Positions 7,168 through 14,428 of a stretch of DNA of 17,511 nt are shown here, piece after piece (position 1 is the first letter of the stretch; the number at the start of each line of letters is the position of its first letter). The position numbers and the translations under genes were made by a program. The stretch covers positions 1 through 17,511 of the forward strand of contig JBIQID010000060.1 in NCBI GenBank assembly GCA_044508215.1. Reading direction: 5' to 3'. The notes below the pieces were generated by a model. The model was not told the origin of the DNA, did no database searches, and saw only the letters and a program-made list of their open reading frames with translations. This stretch comes from JAEZFI01 sp044508215 (lineage in GTDB: Bacteria > Actinomycetota > Acidimicrobiia > Acidimicrobiales > Microtrichaceae).

Positions 7168-9496
7168 AGTCGGCCGGTCCCCCTGCGTCCGGGGACCGCC
7201 CCCGTCCGACGCGCAACGTTGTCCACGCCTCGGCGAGGTAGGTGCCGTCCCGGGCGTCCACCGCCGTGAGCACCACGTGGAACGCTCCGTGGCCGGCCCA
7301 GGGACCCATCTCGACGTCGAGCCGCCACCAGCCGGGGGCGTCGAAGGTGCGTTCCGGGACGGCGGTGAACAGGCTGATGGACCGCATCTCCAGCTCCTCG
7401 GCAGTGAGGGAGGCAGCCACCCGTGCCGATGGATCGCGGAACGACACCTCCAGCCGCACGTCGGGCGACGCCTCGTCGACCTGGACGAGTGCGGTGAGCT
7501 GCGCCATCCCACCCGACGGGATCGCCTCCTCCGCGAGGGCGAGGTCGTGGAACCGGACCGGGCCGGTCCCGAGATCGGCGCCCCCGGCCCAGCCCACCCC
7601 GCCGTAGCGGTCGATGACCGCGTCCGTCGGCCCGGCGTCCACCACCCGACCGTGTTCGAGGCGCACCGCCCGGTTGCACAGCGTTCCCACCAGGCGGAGG
7701 TCGTGCGAGACGAGCAGCACCGCCCGGCCGTCGTCGCGGAGCGACTCGACCCGTTCGGTCGCCTGCCGCTGGAACTCGAGGTCTCCCACGGCGAGCAGCT
7801 CGTCGACGAGCAGCACGTCGCCCGGGGCGTGCGCGGCGAGCGAGAACCCCAGGCGGGCCCGCATGCCGGTGGACCAGTGCTTGATGGGACGGTCCATCGC
7901 GTCCCCGACGCCGCTGAAGCGGACGATCTGCTCCTGGCGGGCGCCGAGCTCGCCTCCGTCGAGGCCCATGAGGTGCCAGGTGATCTCCAGGTTCTCCCAG
8001 CCGGTGAGGTCCGGCTGGAAGCCGACGCCCAGCTCGAGGATGGGGATCACCCGGCCGTCCACCTGCACCGTCCCGCTGTCGGGTCGCATGATCCCGGCGA
8101 TGCACCGCAGGAGCGTCGACTTGCCGGCTCCGTTCGGCCCGATGATGCCGACGCACTCGCCCGGCGCGACCGCGACGTCCACGCCGTCGAGCGCCACGGT
8201 TCCCCCGCGGCGGCCCAGGCGGTCCGGGAGCAGGAGTGCACTGGCCAGCGCCGCGCCGCGACGGTGGGACGGGAACACCTTGGTGACCCCTTCGCAGCGC
8301 ACGAGTGCCCGTTCGGGGGGCGGCGGAGGTGGCGGCGGCACGCTCCGGTCCGTTGGCTCGGTCGGGGTGAGGCGGACGGTCGACCCGACCGCGTACATCG
8401 GCTTGCGGATCCGCACCGGCCCGTCCATGGCGAGCTCGCAGCTCTCGTGCGACCAGGCCGCGCCGTCGTCGTCGAGCAGCGAGACGGTGAGCCGGAGCCG
8501 TCCCCCCTCCAGCGGGATCGGGGAGGTCCGGATCTCCAGGTGGTGGGAGCCCGGGGCGAGCAACGCCGGTGGGAGATCGGCCTGAGCCCGAGCGATGACG
8601 AGATCGGGGTCGATCGACGGCATGGTGAGCGTCGCCTCGAGCGCCACGACGTCCGCCGGGCGTTCGACGGTGACGTCCGCGACCAGTTCGGCGGGCTGGT
8701 GGGGCTGCAGGAGCTCCTCGGCGAGGTCCAGGCGGTCGATGCGCGCCGCCGGGGGACCCGAAGCCAGGCGCGGCCCCCGCCGGCCGAGGTAGCCGTCGAT
8801 GACCTCCGCTGCCGGGCCGTCGTCGACCAGCTGGCCGTCCCGCACCACGACCACGCGGTCGCAGACCGCTCGCACCACGGGCGTGTCGTGGGAGACGAAG
8901 AGCAGCGTCGTCCCGGCGTCGACCATCCGCGCGATCTGCTGCAAGCAGCGCTCCTGGAACTCCCTGTCGCCGACCGACAGCACCTCGTCGACCAGCAGCA
9001 CGTCGGCGTCGACGTTGATCGCTGTGGCGAAGCCGAGGCGGGCGACCATCCCGGAGGAGTACTCACCGAGCGGCGCGTCCATCACGTCGTCGAGCCCCGA
9101 GAACCGGGCGATCTCGGGCAGCCGGCGCTCCATGGTCGGACGATCGACGCCCAGGAGCGCGCCGGCGATGAGCGCGTTGTCGGTTCCGGAGAGCGCGGGG
9201 TGGAAGCCGAGGCCCAGGTCGATCATCGCCCCGATCCGGCCGCTGGTCTCGACGTGGCCCCGGGTGGGGGAGATGACGCCCGCCAGCAGCCGGAGGAGGG
9301 TGGACTTCCCGGCGCCGTTCGGGCCGATGATCCCGACGGCCTCCCCGCGGCGCACCTCGAGGTCGACGTCCCGGAGCGCCACGTTTCCGGTGGGCGTCCA
9401 ACCGGCCGCAGGGACCGCCGCGCGCCACGGTTGGTCGCTCCTTGCCGGAAAGACCTTCTCGACGTCGACGAGGCGCACCGCCACGTCAGATGACAT
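7118..9496 (-). CDS. Duplicated Wzt-like ABC transporter ATPase (two NBD plus two C-terminal domains)
   Basis: This 792-residue protein carries two complete ABC ATPase units of the polysaccharide/teichoic-acid export (Wzt/TagH) type. NBD1 has Walker A GPNGAGKST (58-66), signature SSGM (147-150), Walker B VLLVDE (166-171) and SHD (202-204). NBD2 has the same Walker A (453-461), STGM (542-545), VLLVDE (561-566) and SHD (597-599). Each is followed by a beta-rich region of about 150 residues in the position of the Wzt C-terminal substrate-binding domain (about 245-380 and 635-780). An eight-proline run (387-394) links the halves. A normal Wzt has one NBD in about 250-450 residues and dimerises; here the dimer may be covalent. 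The ATG has AGGA 6 nt upstream and overlaps the permease gene by 11 bp, so the two should be coupled. Both ATP sites look intact. Confidence 0.93.
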   Translation of the reverse strand: MSSDVAVRLVDVEKVFPARSDQPWRAAVPAAGWTPTGNVALRDVDLEVRRGEAVGIIGPNGAGKSTLLRLLAGVISPTRGHVETSGRIGAMIDLGLGFHPALSGTDNALIAGALLGVDRPTMERRLPEIARFSGLDDVMDAPLGEYSSGMVARLGFATAINVDADVLLVDEVLSVGDREFQERCLQQIARMVDAGTTLLFVSHDTPVVRAVCDRVVVVRDGQLVDDGPAAEVIDGYLGRRGPRLASGPPAARIDRLDLAEELLQPHQPAELVADVTVERPADVVALEATLTMPSIDPDLVIARAQADLPPALLAPGSHHLEIRTSPIPLEGGRLRLTVSLLDDDGAAWSHESCELAMDGPVRIRKPMYAVGSTVRLTPTEPTDRSVPPPPPPPPERALVRCEGVTKVFPSHRRGAALASALLLPDRLGRRGGTVALDGVDVAVAPGECVGIIGPNGAGKSTLLRCIAGIMRPDSGTVQVDGRVIPILELGVGFQPDLTGWENLEITWHLMGLDGGELGARQEQIVRFSGVGDAMDRPIKHWSTGMRARLGFSLAAHAPGDVLLVDELLAVGDLEFQRQATERVESLRDDGRAVLLVSHDLRLVGTLCNRAVRLEHGRVVDAGPTDAVIDRYGGVGWAGGADLGTGPVRFHDLALAEEAIPSGGMAQLTALVQVDEASPDVRLEVSFRDPSARVAASLTAEELEMRSISLFTAVPERTFDAPGWWRLDVEMGPWAGHGAFHVVLTAVDARDGTYLAEAWTTLRVGRGRSPDAGGPADFTFAVDLDVPADPARR

Positions 9497-10280
9497 CGAC
9501 CATCCTGTCCTCGACGCGCCTCGTGTAGGCGACCGAGCCGGCGAGCAGCAGTGCGCCGGCCACGGCGTGGAGCCCGAGGAGCGTCCAGTCGGGCCACTGC
9601 TGGTGGAGCAGCGCGTCGCGCCACGCGTCGATGCACACCGCCAGTGGGTTCGCGTCGTGCAGCGCCCGGAACCCCGACGGCAGGTCGCTCGCGGAGTACA
9701 TCACCGGCGTCGCGAAGAAGCCCACCTGGAGCAGCAGCCGCGTGGCGTGGACGAGGTCACGGATGAAGACGGCGACCACGGCGACGAGGACCGTCGCCGC
9801 AGCGGTCCAGACGAGGAGCAGCACTCCGACCGGGACGACTGCGAGCGCCGTGACCGACACCGACCGCACCTGCACCGCGAGGAGCGGCACGAGCACGGCG
9901 ATGCCGATGCACAGGTCGAACAGCGATGCGCCGACGACGGACAGGGGCAGCACCTCCCGAGGGAAGTAGACCTTCGAGACGAGGTCGGCGTTGCCCACGA
10001 TCGAGTGCACGCCCGTCCCGACGGCGGTCGAGAACATCGTCCATGCCACCATCCCGATCCAGACGAGGGACAGGTACGGCACACCGTCTCCACCCACGCC
10101 GAAGAACTGGGTGAGGACCACCCCGTAGACGGCGAGCACCACGACCGGCGTGACCAGGCTCCAGGCCATCTCGAGGAAGGACTGGCGGTAGCGGACCCGC
10201 AGCTCCCGCCGCACCATCGTGGTGAGGAGCGGCCACGACCGGCTCGCCCGCGACGCGGTCGCGGCGGCGTCCGTGGTCAT
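9486..10280 (-). CDS. Wzm-like ABC-2 type exporter permease
   Basis: This 264-residue integral membrane protein is of the ABC-2/Wzm/TagG class. It has the family's cytoplasmic amphipathic entry segment, RRELRVRYRQSFLEMAWSLV (24-43). About six transmembrane helices follow, near 46-60, 69-87, 115-135, 145-173, 183-195 and 234-252. Motifs such as NADLVSKVYFPREVLP and NPLAVCIDAWRDALL are typical of polysaccharide exporters. The length fits the usual 255-280. It should form the channel energised by the ATPase at 7118-9496 and move a lipid-linked glycan or similar polymer out of the cytoplasm. I chose the ATG at 10280 because it forms an ATGA overlap with the stop of the upstream PhyH gene. The reading frame stays open far upstream, but that extension is antisense to better-supported genes. 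Confidence 0.93.
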   Translation of the reverse strand: MTTDAAATASRASRSWPLLTTMVRRELRVRYRQSFLEMAWSLVTPVVVLAVYGVVLTQFFGVGGDGVPYLSLVWIGMVAWTMFSTAVGTGVHSIVGNADLVSKVYFPREVLPLSVVGASLFDLCIGIAVLVPLLAVQVRSVSVTALAVVPVGVLLLVWTAAATVLVAVVAVFIRDLVHATRLLLQVGFFATPVMYSASDLPSGFRALHDANPLAVCIDAWRDALLHQQWPDWTLLGLHAVAGALLLAGSVAYTRRVEDRMVDVI

Positions 10281-11812
10281 GTCACGACCGGAGCGGGCGG
10301 CCTCAGTGCTCCGATCGTGGACAGCGCCGACCGCACGGCGCGCTGCACCCGGGTCGCCGGGAGCGGCACCGACAGGCAGAGGATCGGCACCTCGGTCGCC
10401 CCCAGGTTCCAGGCGGCGTGCTCCCACGTGGGGTCGATCGCCACCGGGCTCCACTCCAGCAACGGGTGCATCGTCCGTCCGACCTGGAGGACGAGGCTGC
10501 CCTCGCACTGCTGGAGCTCGAGCGCGATGAACACGAGCGACGAGCCGTTGTGGCCGCTCCGCCGCGGAACGAGCGCGCTCTGCGCGCCGGCGCGCAGGAG
10601 CCAAGCGGCGTCGGCACCCAGCTCGGTCGCCAGTCGCTGCGCCGGATGGGGCGCATCGGTGCCCTCGAGGCGGAGCCGGCGCGCGGACCACTGGCCCGTG
10701 CGCGCATCCATCTCGGACCACGGGCCGGACGACGGGGCCGAGTGCCACCAGTCGGATCTCTGCAGCGTCGGGTCGAGCTCGGGGGTCGGCCGGGTGGGTC
10801 CGTCCCACAGCGCCTCGCTGGAGCGGTGCAGCCACCTGACGATCGGAGCAGTCGAGCGCCCGTCGCTGAGGGGGAGCGACTCGCCCAGGGGCTCGCCGGC
10901 CATGGGGAACTGCCCGCGGGAGGGCAGGCCCAGGCGCTCGTCCAGCTGGATCCCGCAGAGCAGCTCCAGCTCGGAGATCGGCGCCGAGGGCGCTGCGGCC
11001 GGCTCCCGGGCGATCAGCCGGGCGTGCTCGGGGCGGCGCGACCGCAGGTCGATCGGCCCGCACTCCACGAAGAAGTCCTCGTCGACCTCGTAGATCCACC
11101 ACTCGCCGTCCTCGAGGTGGTGGTAGCGGAGCGGGGTGCCCGCCGGGGTGATCATGGCGGCGATCGCCCGGCGCGGCAAGGCGCTGGCGCTCGACGGGGA
11201 GCCGTGGAGGATCCGCGTGTCGAACACCAGGGCACCTCCGGCGTCCACCCGTTGCAGCTCGAGGTGGTCGCCGAGCTGGTCGCGATGCGGCAGGTACCAC
11301 GGGAGCGAGCTCGCGCCGCGCCGCCCTGCGGGGAGGAGGTGGCTGCGCGGGATGAGGCCGAGCGGGCCGTTGCCGAGCTCCTCGCTCGTGTCGTCGAGCG
11401 GGATCCAGACCGTGCACGACCGCTCGACGGCCTCGTCGACGTAGGCCCAGTCCTGGTGGACGGGCAGCGCGCTGCCGCCGCCGGGCCACTTGACCACGAA
11501 GGTGACGTTGAAGAGCCGCACGTCGGTCACGACCTCGCTGAGGCGAGGCTCGATGACGCGCCGGATCCCCTGGTCGACGGCGCGCTTGTGCTCGGGTGAG
11601 ACGTAGGCGAAGTCGGTGTCGAAGCCCGCGCCGGGGTGGGGGTGCAGCTGGTCGTAGAGGCGTCGGAGCTCGGCCACCTCGTCCGGAGCGAGCATCGGGA
11701 GGGCGACGAAGCCCTCGTCGGTGAGCTCGCGATCCAGCGCCGCGTCGGCGAGCAGCGGGCGCGGCACGACCTCGGTCGTTCGCTCGCTCACCCCTGTGCC
11801 CACGCGGGTCAT
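10277..11812 (-). CDS. PhyH-like oxygenase fused to an Asp/Asn-hydroxylase-like barrel
   Basis: This 511-residue protein is a paralogue of the one at 5668-7167. Its PhyH domain (about 20-265) has H119-x-D121 (PVHQDWAYVDE), H203 (TRILHGSP) and R214/R215, so it should be active with Fe(II) and 2-oxoglutarate. DFFVECGP after the core is shared with the PhyH gene at 2005-3003. A linker leads to a second beta domain (about 375-485) like aspartyl/asparaginyl beta-hydroxylase, with IDPTWEHAAWN. Of that family's two iron-binding His, H465 is kept but the first seems replaced, so this part is probably not catalytic. It heads the exporter operon, and its stop overlaps the permease ATG (ATGA), suggesting that the modification is tied to export. 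The ATG at 11812 has only a weak AGG; GTG at 11791 is an alternative. Confidence 0.88.
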   Translation of the reverse strand: MTRVGTGVSERTTEVVPRPLLADAALDRELTDEGFVALPMLAPDEVAELRRLYDQLHPHPGAGFDTDFAYVSPEHKRAVDQGIRRVIEPRLSEVVTDVRLFNVTFVVKWPGGGSALPVHQDWAYVDEAVERSCTVWIPLDDTSEELGNGPLGLIPRSHLLPAGRRGASSLPWYLPHRDQLGDHLELQRVDAGGALVFDTRILHGSPSSASALPRRAIAAMITPAGTPLRYHHLEDGEWWIYEVDEDFFVECGPIDLRSRRPEHARLIAREPAAAPSAPISELELLCGIQLDERLGLPSRGQFPMAGEPLGESLPLSDGRSTAPIVRWLHRSSEALWDGPTRPTPELDPTLQRSDWWHSAPSSGPWSEMDARTGQWSARRLRLEGTDAPHPAQRLATELGADAAWLLRAGAQSALVPRRSGHNGSSLVFIALELQQCEGSLVLQVGRTMHPLLEWSPVAIDPTWEHAAWNLGATEVPILCLSVPLPATRVQRAVRSALSTIGALRPPAPVVT

Positions 11813-11873
11813 GGTACCTGCGTGCCCGGAGCGCCCCCTGGGCGGATCGGTAGCGTGGTCGGGTGGAGCAAGG
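11813..11873. promoter_or_regulatory. Short divergent promoter region
   Basis: These 61 bp lie between the exporter operon (minus) and the twitch radical SAM gene (plus). On the plus strand TAGCGT (11851-11856) fits a -10 box, which would place the transcript start near 11863. GGAG (11865-11868) lies 5 nt before the GTG at 11874, and I used it to place that start. No clear -10 or -35 is visible for the minus-strand operon, and there is no long inverted repeat like those in the other two divergent gaps. Confidence 0.35.
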
Positions 11874-13334
11874 GTGGTCGTCGAGGTGATCGTTCCCCAG
11901 CCGGACGGGGCTCCGCTCTGCAACGCGCCGTTCAGCTCGCTCCACCTCGATCCCCGAGGCGACGTGCACGCCTGCTGCCAGAACGTGTGGCACCAGCTGG
12001 GGAACGTCAGCCGACAGTCGCTCCGCGAGATCTGGGACGGCGAGGCGACGCGCGAGCTGCGGCGGCGGCTCACCGAGCACGACCTGGGGCTCGGGTGCGA
12101 GATGTGCGCGGTCGACGTCGACCTCGGTGCCGGCGGGTCCGCGTTCTTCACGCAGTACGCGGACCTCCCGCCGGTCGACCCCTCGCACCGCTGGCCCCGG
12201 CAGCTGGAGCTGGCGCTGTCGATCGCGTGCAACCTGCAGTGCGCCATGTGCAACGGGGAGCTGTCCTCGGCGATCCGGATCCACCGGGAGCACCGCCCAC
12301 CGCTGCCCGAGGTCTACGGGGAGCCGTTCTTCGAGGAGCTCGACGAGTTCCTCCCGCACCTCGAGCGGATCACCTTCCTGGGCGGCGAGCCGTTCCTCGG
12401 CGCCGAGCCGCTCCGAGTGATGGAGCGGCTGGTGGACCTGGGTCTGCCCACCCGCTGCCACGTCAACACGAACGGCACCCAGTGGGGACGACGCGTGCGG
12501 GACATCGTGGCGGCCCTGCGGATGCACGTGGCGGTGTCGGTCGACGGGTGGACCACGCCGACGGTCGAGTCGATCCGGGTGGGGGTCGAACGCGACGCGC
12601 TGGTGCGGAACGCCGAGTCGATGCGCGAGGCGTGCCGCGACAGCGGGAACAGCTTCTCGCTCACCTTCTGCCTGATGCCGGCCAACGCGGGCGAGCTCGT
12701 GGACGTGCTGCGGTGGGGGGACCGGCTGGACTGCGACGTCTTCGTGAACACCGTCACGAACCCACCCGGGATGAGCCTCCACCACCTGAGCGACGAGCGC
12801 CTGGCGGAGGTCACCACGATGCTCTCCGGCCAGGACGCCGCGGCGCGCCGGGTGCTCGGGCGGAACGCCGCCGTGTGGGAGCGGTCGATGGGCTACGTCG
12901 CCTCCCTCGGGCGGCGCACTCGGCTCGGCGGGCCCGAGGGTGGCGGTGGCGGTGCACTCGAGCAGGCCCGGCGTTGGGCGGAGGAGTGGGGTGGCGCCCA
13001 GCCGGTCACGATGGCCGCCGACGAGGCGCTCATCATCCGCGAGATCGGTCCGGACGCCTCGGACGTGTTCGGGGTCGACCTCCGGCACCTCGTCGGCTCG
13101 CCCACGATCACCTTCATGCAGACGCTGGGGCCGTGCTTCGGCACCCTGCAGGACTCGTCGATGCACGTCCGCTCGGGCGGCATCGAGCAACGAACGTTCC
13201 GGTTCTCCGACGGAGCGCGCGTCGTGGAGCTGATGGCCACGATGGCCCCCGTCGGGACGGGGGAGCGCTGGTTCGTCGCCCTGCGAGAGGCGGAGGCGGT
13301 CGCCGTCGCCCCACCCGTCCGCCGGGCGCGCTGA
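11874..13334 (+). CDS. Twitch/SPASM-type radical SAM protein with C-terminal PAS-like domain
   Basis: In this 486-residue protein the N-terminal part (about 14-85) is a SPASM/twitch-like auxiliary cluster region placed before the core (CNAPF, then CC at 34-35, then CEMC). C16, C34, C35, C75 and C78 are candidate ligands. The radical SAM core has ACNLQCAMCNG (C119, C123, C126), GGEP at 170-173 and typical following strands (HVNTNGT, VSVDGW). After a Gly-rich linker (353-360) the last 110 residues read like a PAS fold (ADEALIIREIGPDASDVFG, then DGARVVELMATMAPVG and GERWFVALREAE). I know of no standard radical SAM family with a PAS tail. Enzymes with this N-terminal cluster layout are common in surface-glycan and natural-product loci, mostly uncharacterised. 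It is divergent from the exporter operon and converges on the Rieske gene with a 23-bp gap. Confidence 0.85.
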   Translation: MVVEVIVPQPDGAPLCNAPFSSLHLDPRGDVHACCQNVWHQLGNVSRQSLREIWDGEATRELRRRLTEHDLGLGCEMCAVDVDLGAGGSAFFTQYADLPPVDPSHRWPRQLELALSIACNLQCAMCNGELSSAIRIHREHRPPLPEVYGEPFFEELDEFLPHLERITFLGGEPFLGAEPLRVMERLVDLGLPTRCHVNTNGTQWGRRVRDIVAALRMHVAVSVDGWTTPTVESIRVGVERDALVRNAESMREACRDSGNSFSLTFCLMPANAGELVDVLRWGDRLDCDVFVNTVTNPPGMSLHHLSDERLAEVTTMLSGQDAAARRVLGRNAAVWERSMGYVASLGRRTRLGGPEGGGGGALEQARRWAEEWGGAQPVTMAADEALIIREIGPDASDVFGVDLRHLVGSPTITFMQTLGPCFGTLQDSSMHVRSGGIEQRTFRFSDGARVVELMATMAPVGTGERWFVALREAEAVAVAPPVRRAR

Positions 13335-13357
13335 GCCGCGACCGGCGCGGGCTCGGG

Positions 13358-14428
13358 TCAGGCGTTCGAGGGGGACAGGTCCACGAGGCGCTCGCCTGCG
13401 CTGCGGGCGCCGGGCGGCTCCGGTTCCCACATCTCCGGCGACGGGTCCACGCCCTCGGCGTAGAACTGCTCGCACCAGCGGCGGTACTGCATGATCGGCC
13501 CGTCGCCGTGCGCCAGCTTCGGTCGGGGCACGTACGCCTTGGACTCCCAGACCTCCACGTCCTCGACGGTGCGCTCGTGGATCTCCTCGATGAACGCACG
13601 ACCGAGGCTGGACGTGGTGGCGTCGTCACCGGTCCGGCGCACCACGAAGCTGAAGCGCACCTCGCACGAACCGGCTGTGACCGGGGTGGCGCAGCCGAGC
13701 AGGAGCGTGTCCACCAGGCCGGTGAACCAGGTGGCTGCGAAGCCGGGTCCCCACACGTCGGTGTCGATGCGGCCCTCGACCAGCTCCCGGGGCGTGGGGA
13801 AGTCCTGGGAGATCCGGATGCGGGCGACGGGACCGTCGGTGTCGTAGGAGTCGACCCGGGGGACCGTGGGTCGTTCGGGTCGCACGCCGCCGTTCAGGAT
13901 CGTCTGGTAGTCGATGAGGTGCGCCTGGATGTGGGCGGCGTCGACCTGCGTCTCTGCCACCTCCTGCCAGTGGCAGCCCAGGCGGTAGTGCTTCCGGAAG
14001 ACCTCCGAGAAGCCGGAGCCCGAGGCGAGCTCGGGGAGCTCGGGGAGGTCCCAGGCGGGCGGCTCGTCGGTGGGGTGGTACCAGGCGAAGAGCGCGCCGT
14101 TGCGCTCCAGCACCGGATACGTGCGGACCCGGGCCGCCTTGTTCACGCGGTCGGAGTAGGGGATGTCGATGCACGTGCCCTCGACGTCGTACCGCCACCC
14201 GTGCAGTGGACAGACCAGCTCGGTGCCCTCCACACGGGTCCGGACGCCCAGGTGCGCGCCGAGGTGTGGGCAGAACGCGTCCCACACGTGTGCGTCACCG
14301 TCCTCGTCCCTCCAGGCGACGAGGTGCCGGTCGAAGTAGAAGAGCGGGACGCCGGCACCCGGGGCGACCTCGTCGCTCCACGCGACCTGGAACCAGCCGA
14401 ACGGCATCGGCATCGGATAGCTCCGCAC
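13358..14428 (-). CDS. Rieske-type oxygenase, KshA/DAF-36-like terminal oxygenase
   Basis: This 356-residue protein has an N-terminal Rieske [2Fe-2S] centre, C53-x-H55 (CPHLGAHLG) and C73-x2-H76 (CPLHGWRYD). A mononuclear iron motif of the D-x2-H-x3-H kind follows: D163, H166 and H170 in QVDAAHIQAH. The C-terminal section (VEDVEVWESKAYVPRP, DGPIMQYRRWCEQFY) closely recalls 3-ketosteroid 9-alpha-hydroxylase KshA and the related cholesterol 7-desaturases (DAF-36/Neverland). The substrate could therefore be a polycyclic or sterol-like lipid, but this is inference from memory of the family. No ferredoxin reductase is in the window, so electrons must come from elsewhere. The start is GTG at 14428, set by GGGAGG with GGAGG 5 nt upstream. 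The gene is single, divergent from the adenylating-enzyme gene and convergent with the radical SAM gene. Confidence 0.9.
   Translation of the reverse strand: MRSYPMPMPFGWFQVAWSDEVAPGAGVPLFYFDRHLVAWRDEDGDAHVWDAFCPHLGAHLGVRTRVEGTELVCPLHGWRYDVEGTCIDIPYSDRVNKAARVRTYPVLERNGALFAWYHPTDEPPAWDLPELPELASGSGFSEVFRKHYRLGCHWQEVAETQVDAAHIQAHLIDYQTILNGGVRPERPTVPRVDSYDTDGPVARIRISQDFPTPRELVEGRIDTDVWGPGFAATWFTGLVDTLLLGCATPVTAGSCEVRFSFVVRRTGDDATTSSLGRAFIEEIHERTVEDVEVWESKAYVPRPKLAHGDGPIMQYRRWCEQFYAEGVDPSPEMWEPEPPGARSAGERLVDLSPSNA

Noticed and set aside
11721..11873. N-terminal extension of the twitch radical SAM gene to an ATG at 11721
   Set aside because: The added 51 residues overlap the start of the divergent PhyH gene and show no family features. 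The GTG at 11874 has a well-spaced GGAG.
13335..13357. Hairpin CCGCG-ACCGG-CGCGG between the convergent radical SAM and Rieske genes as a terminator
   Set aside because: The stem is only 5 bp (13336-13340 with 13346-13350) and there is no T-run on either strand. In such GC-rich DNA this is expected by chance.
9486..13475. A single open frame of 1329 codons on the minus strand that includes the permease
   Set aside because: Only the last 264 codons look like a protein family (ABC-2 permease). The rest is low-complexity Arg/Pro/Gly-rich reading antisense to, or out of frame with, the PhyH fusion and radical SAM genes, a usual effect of high GC.
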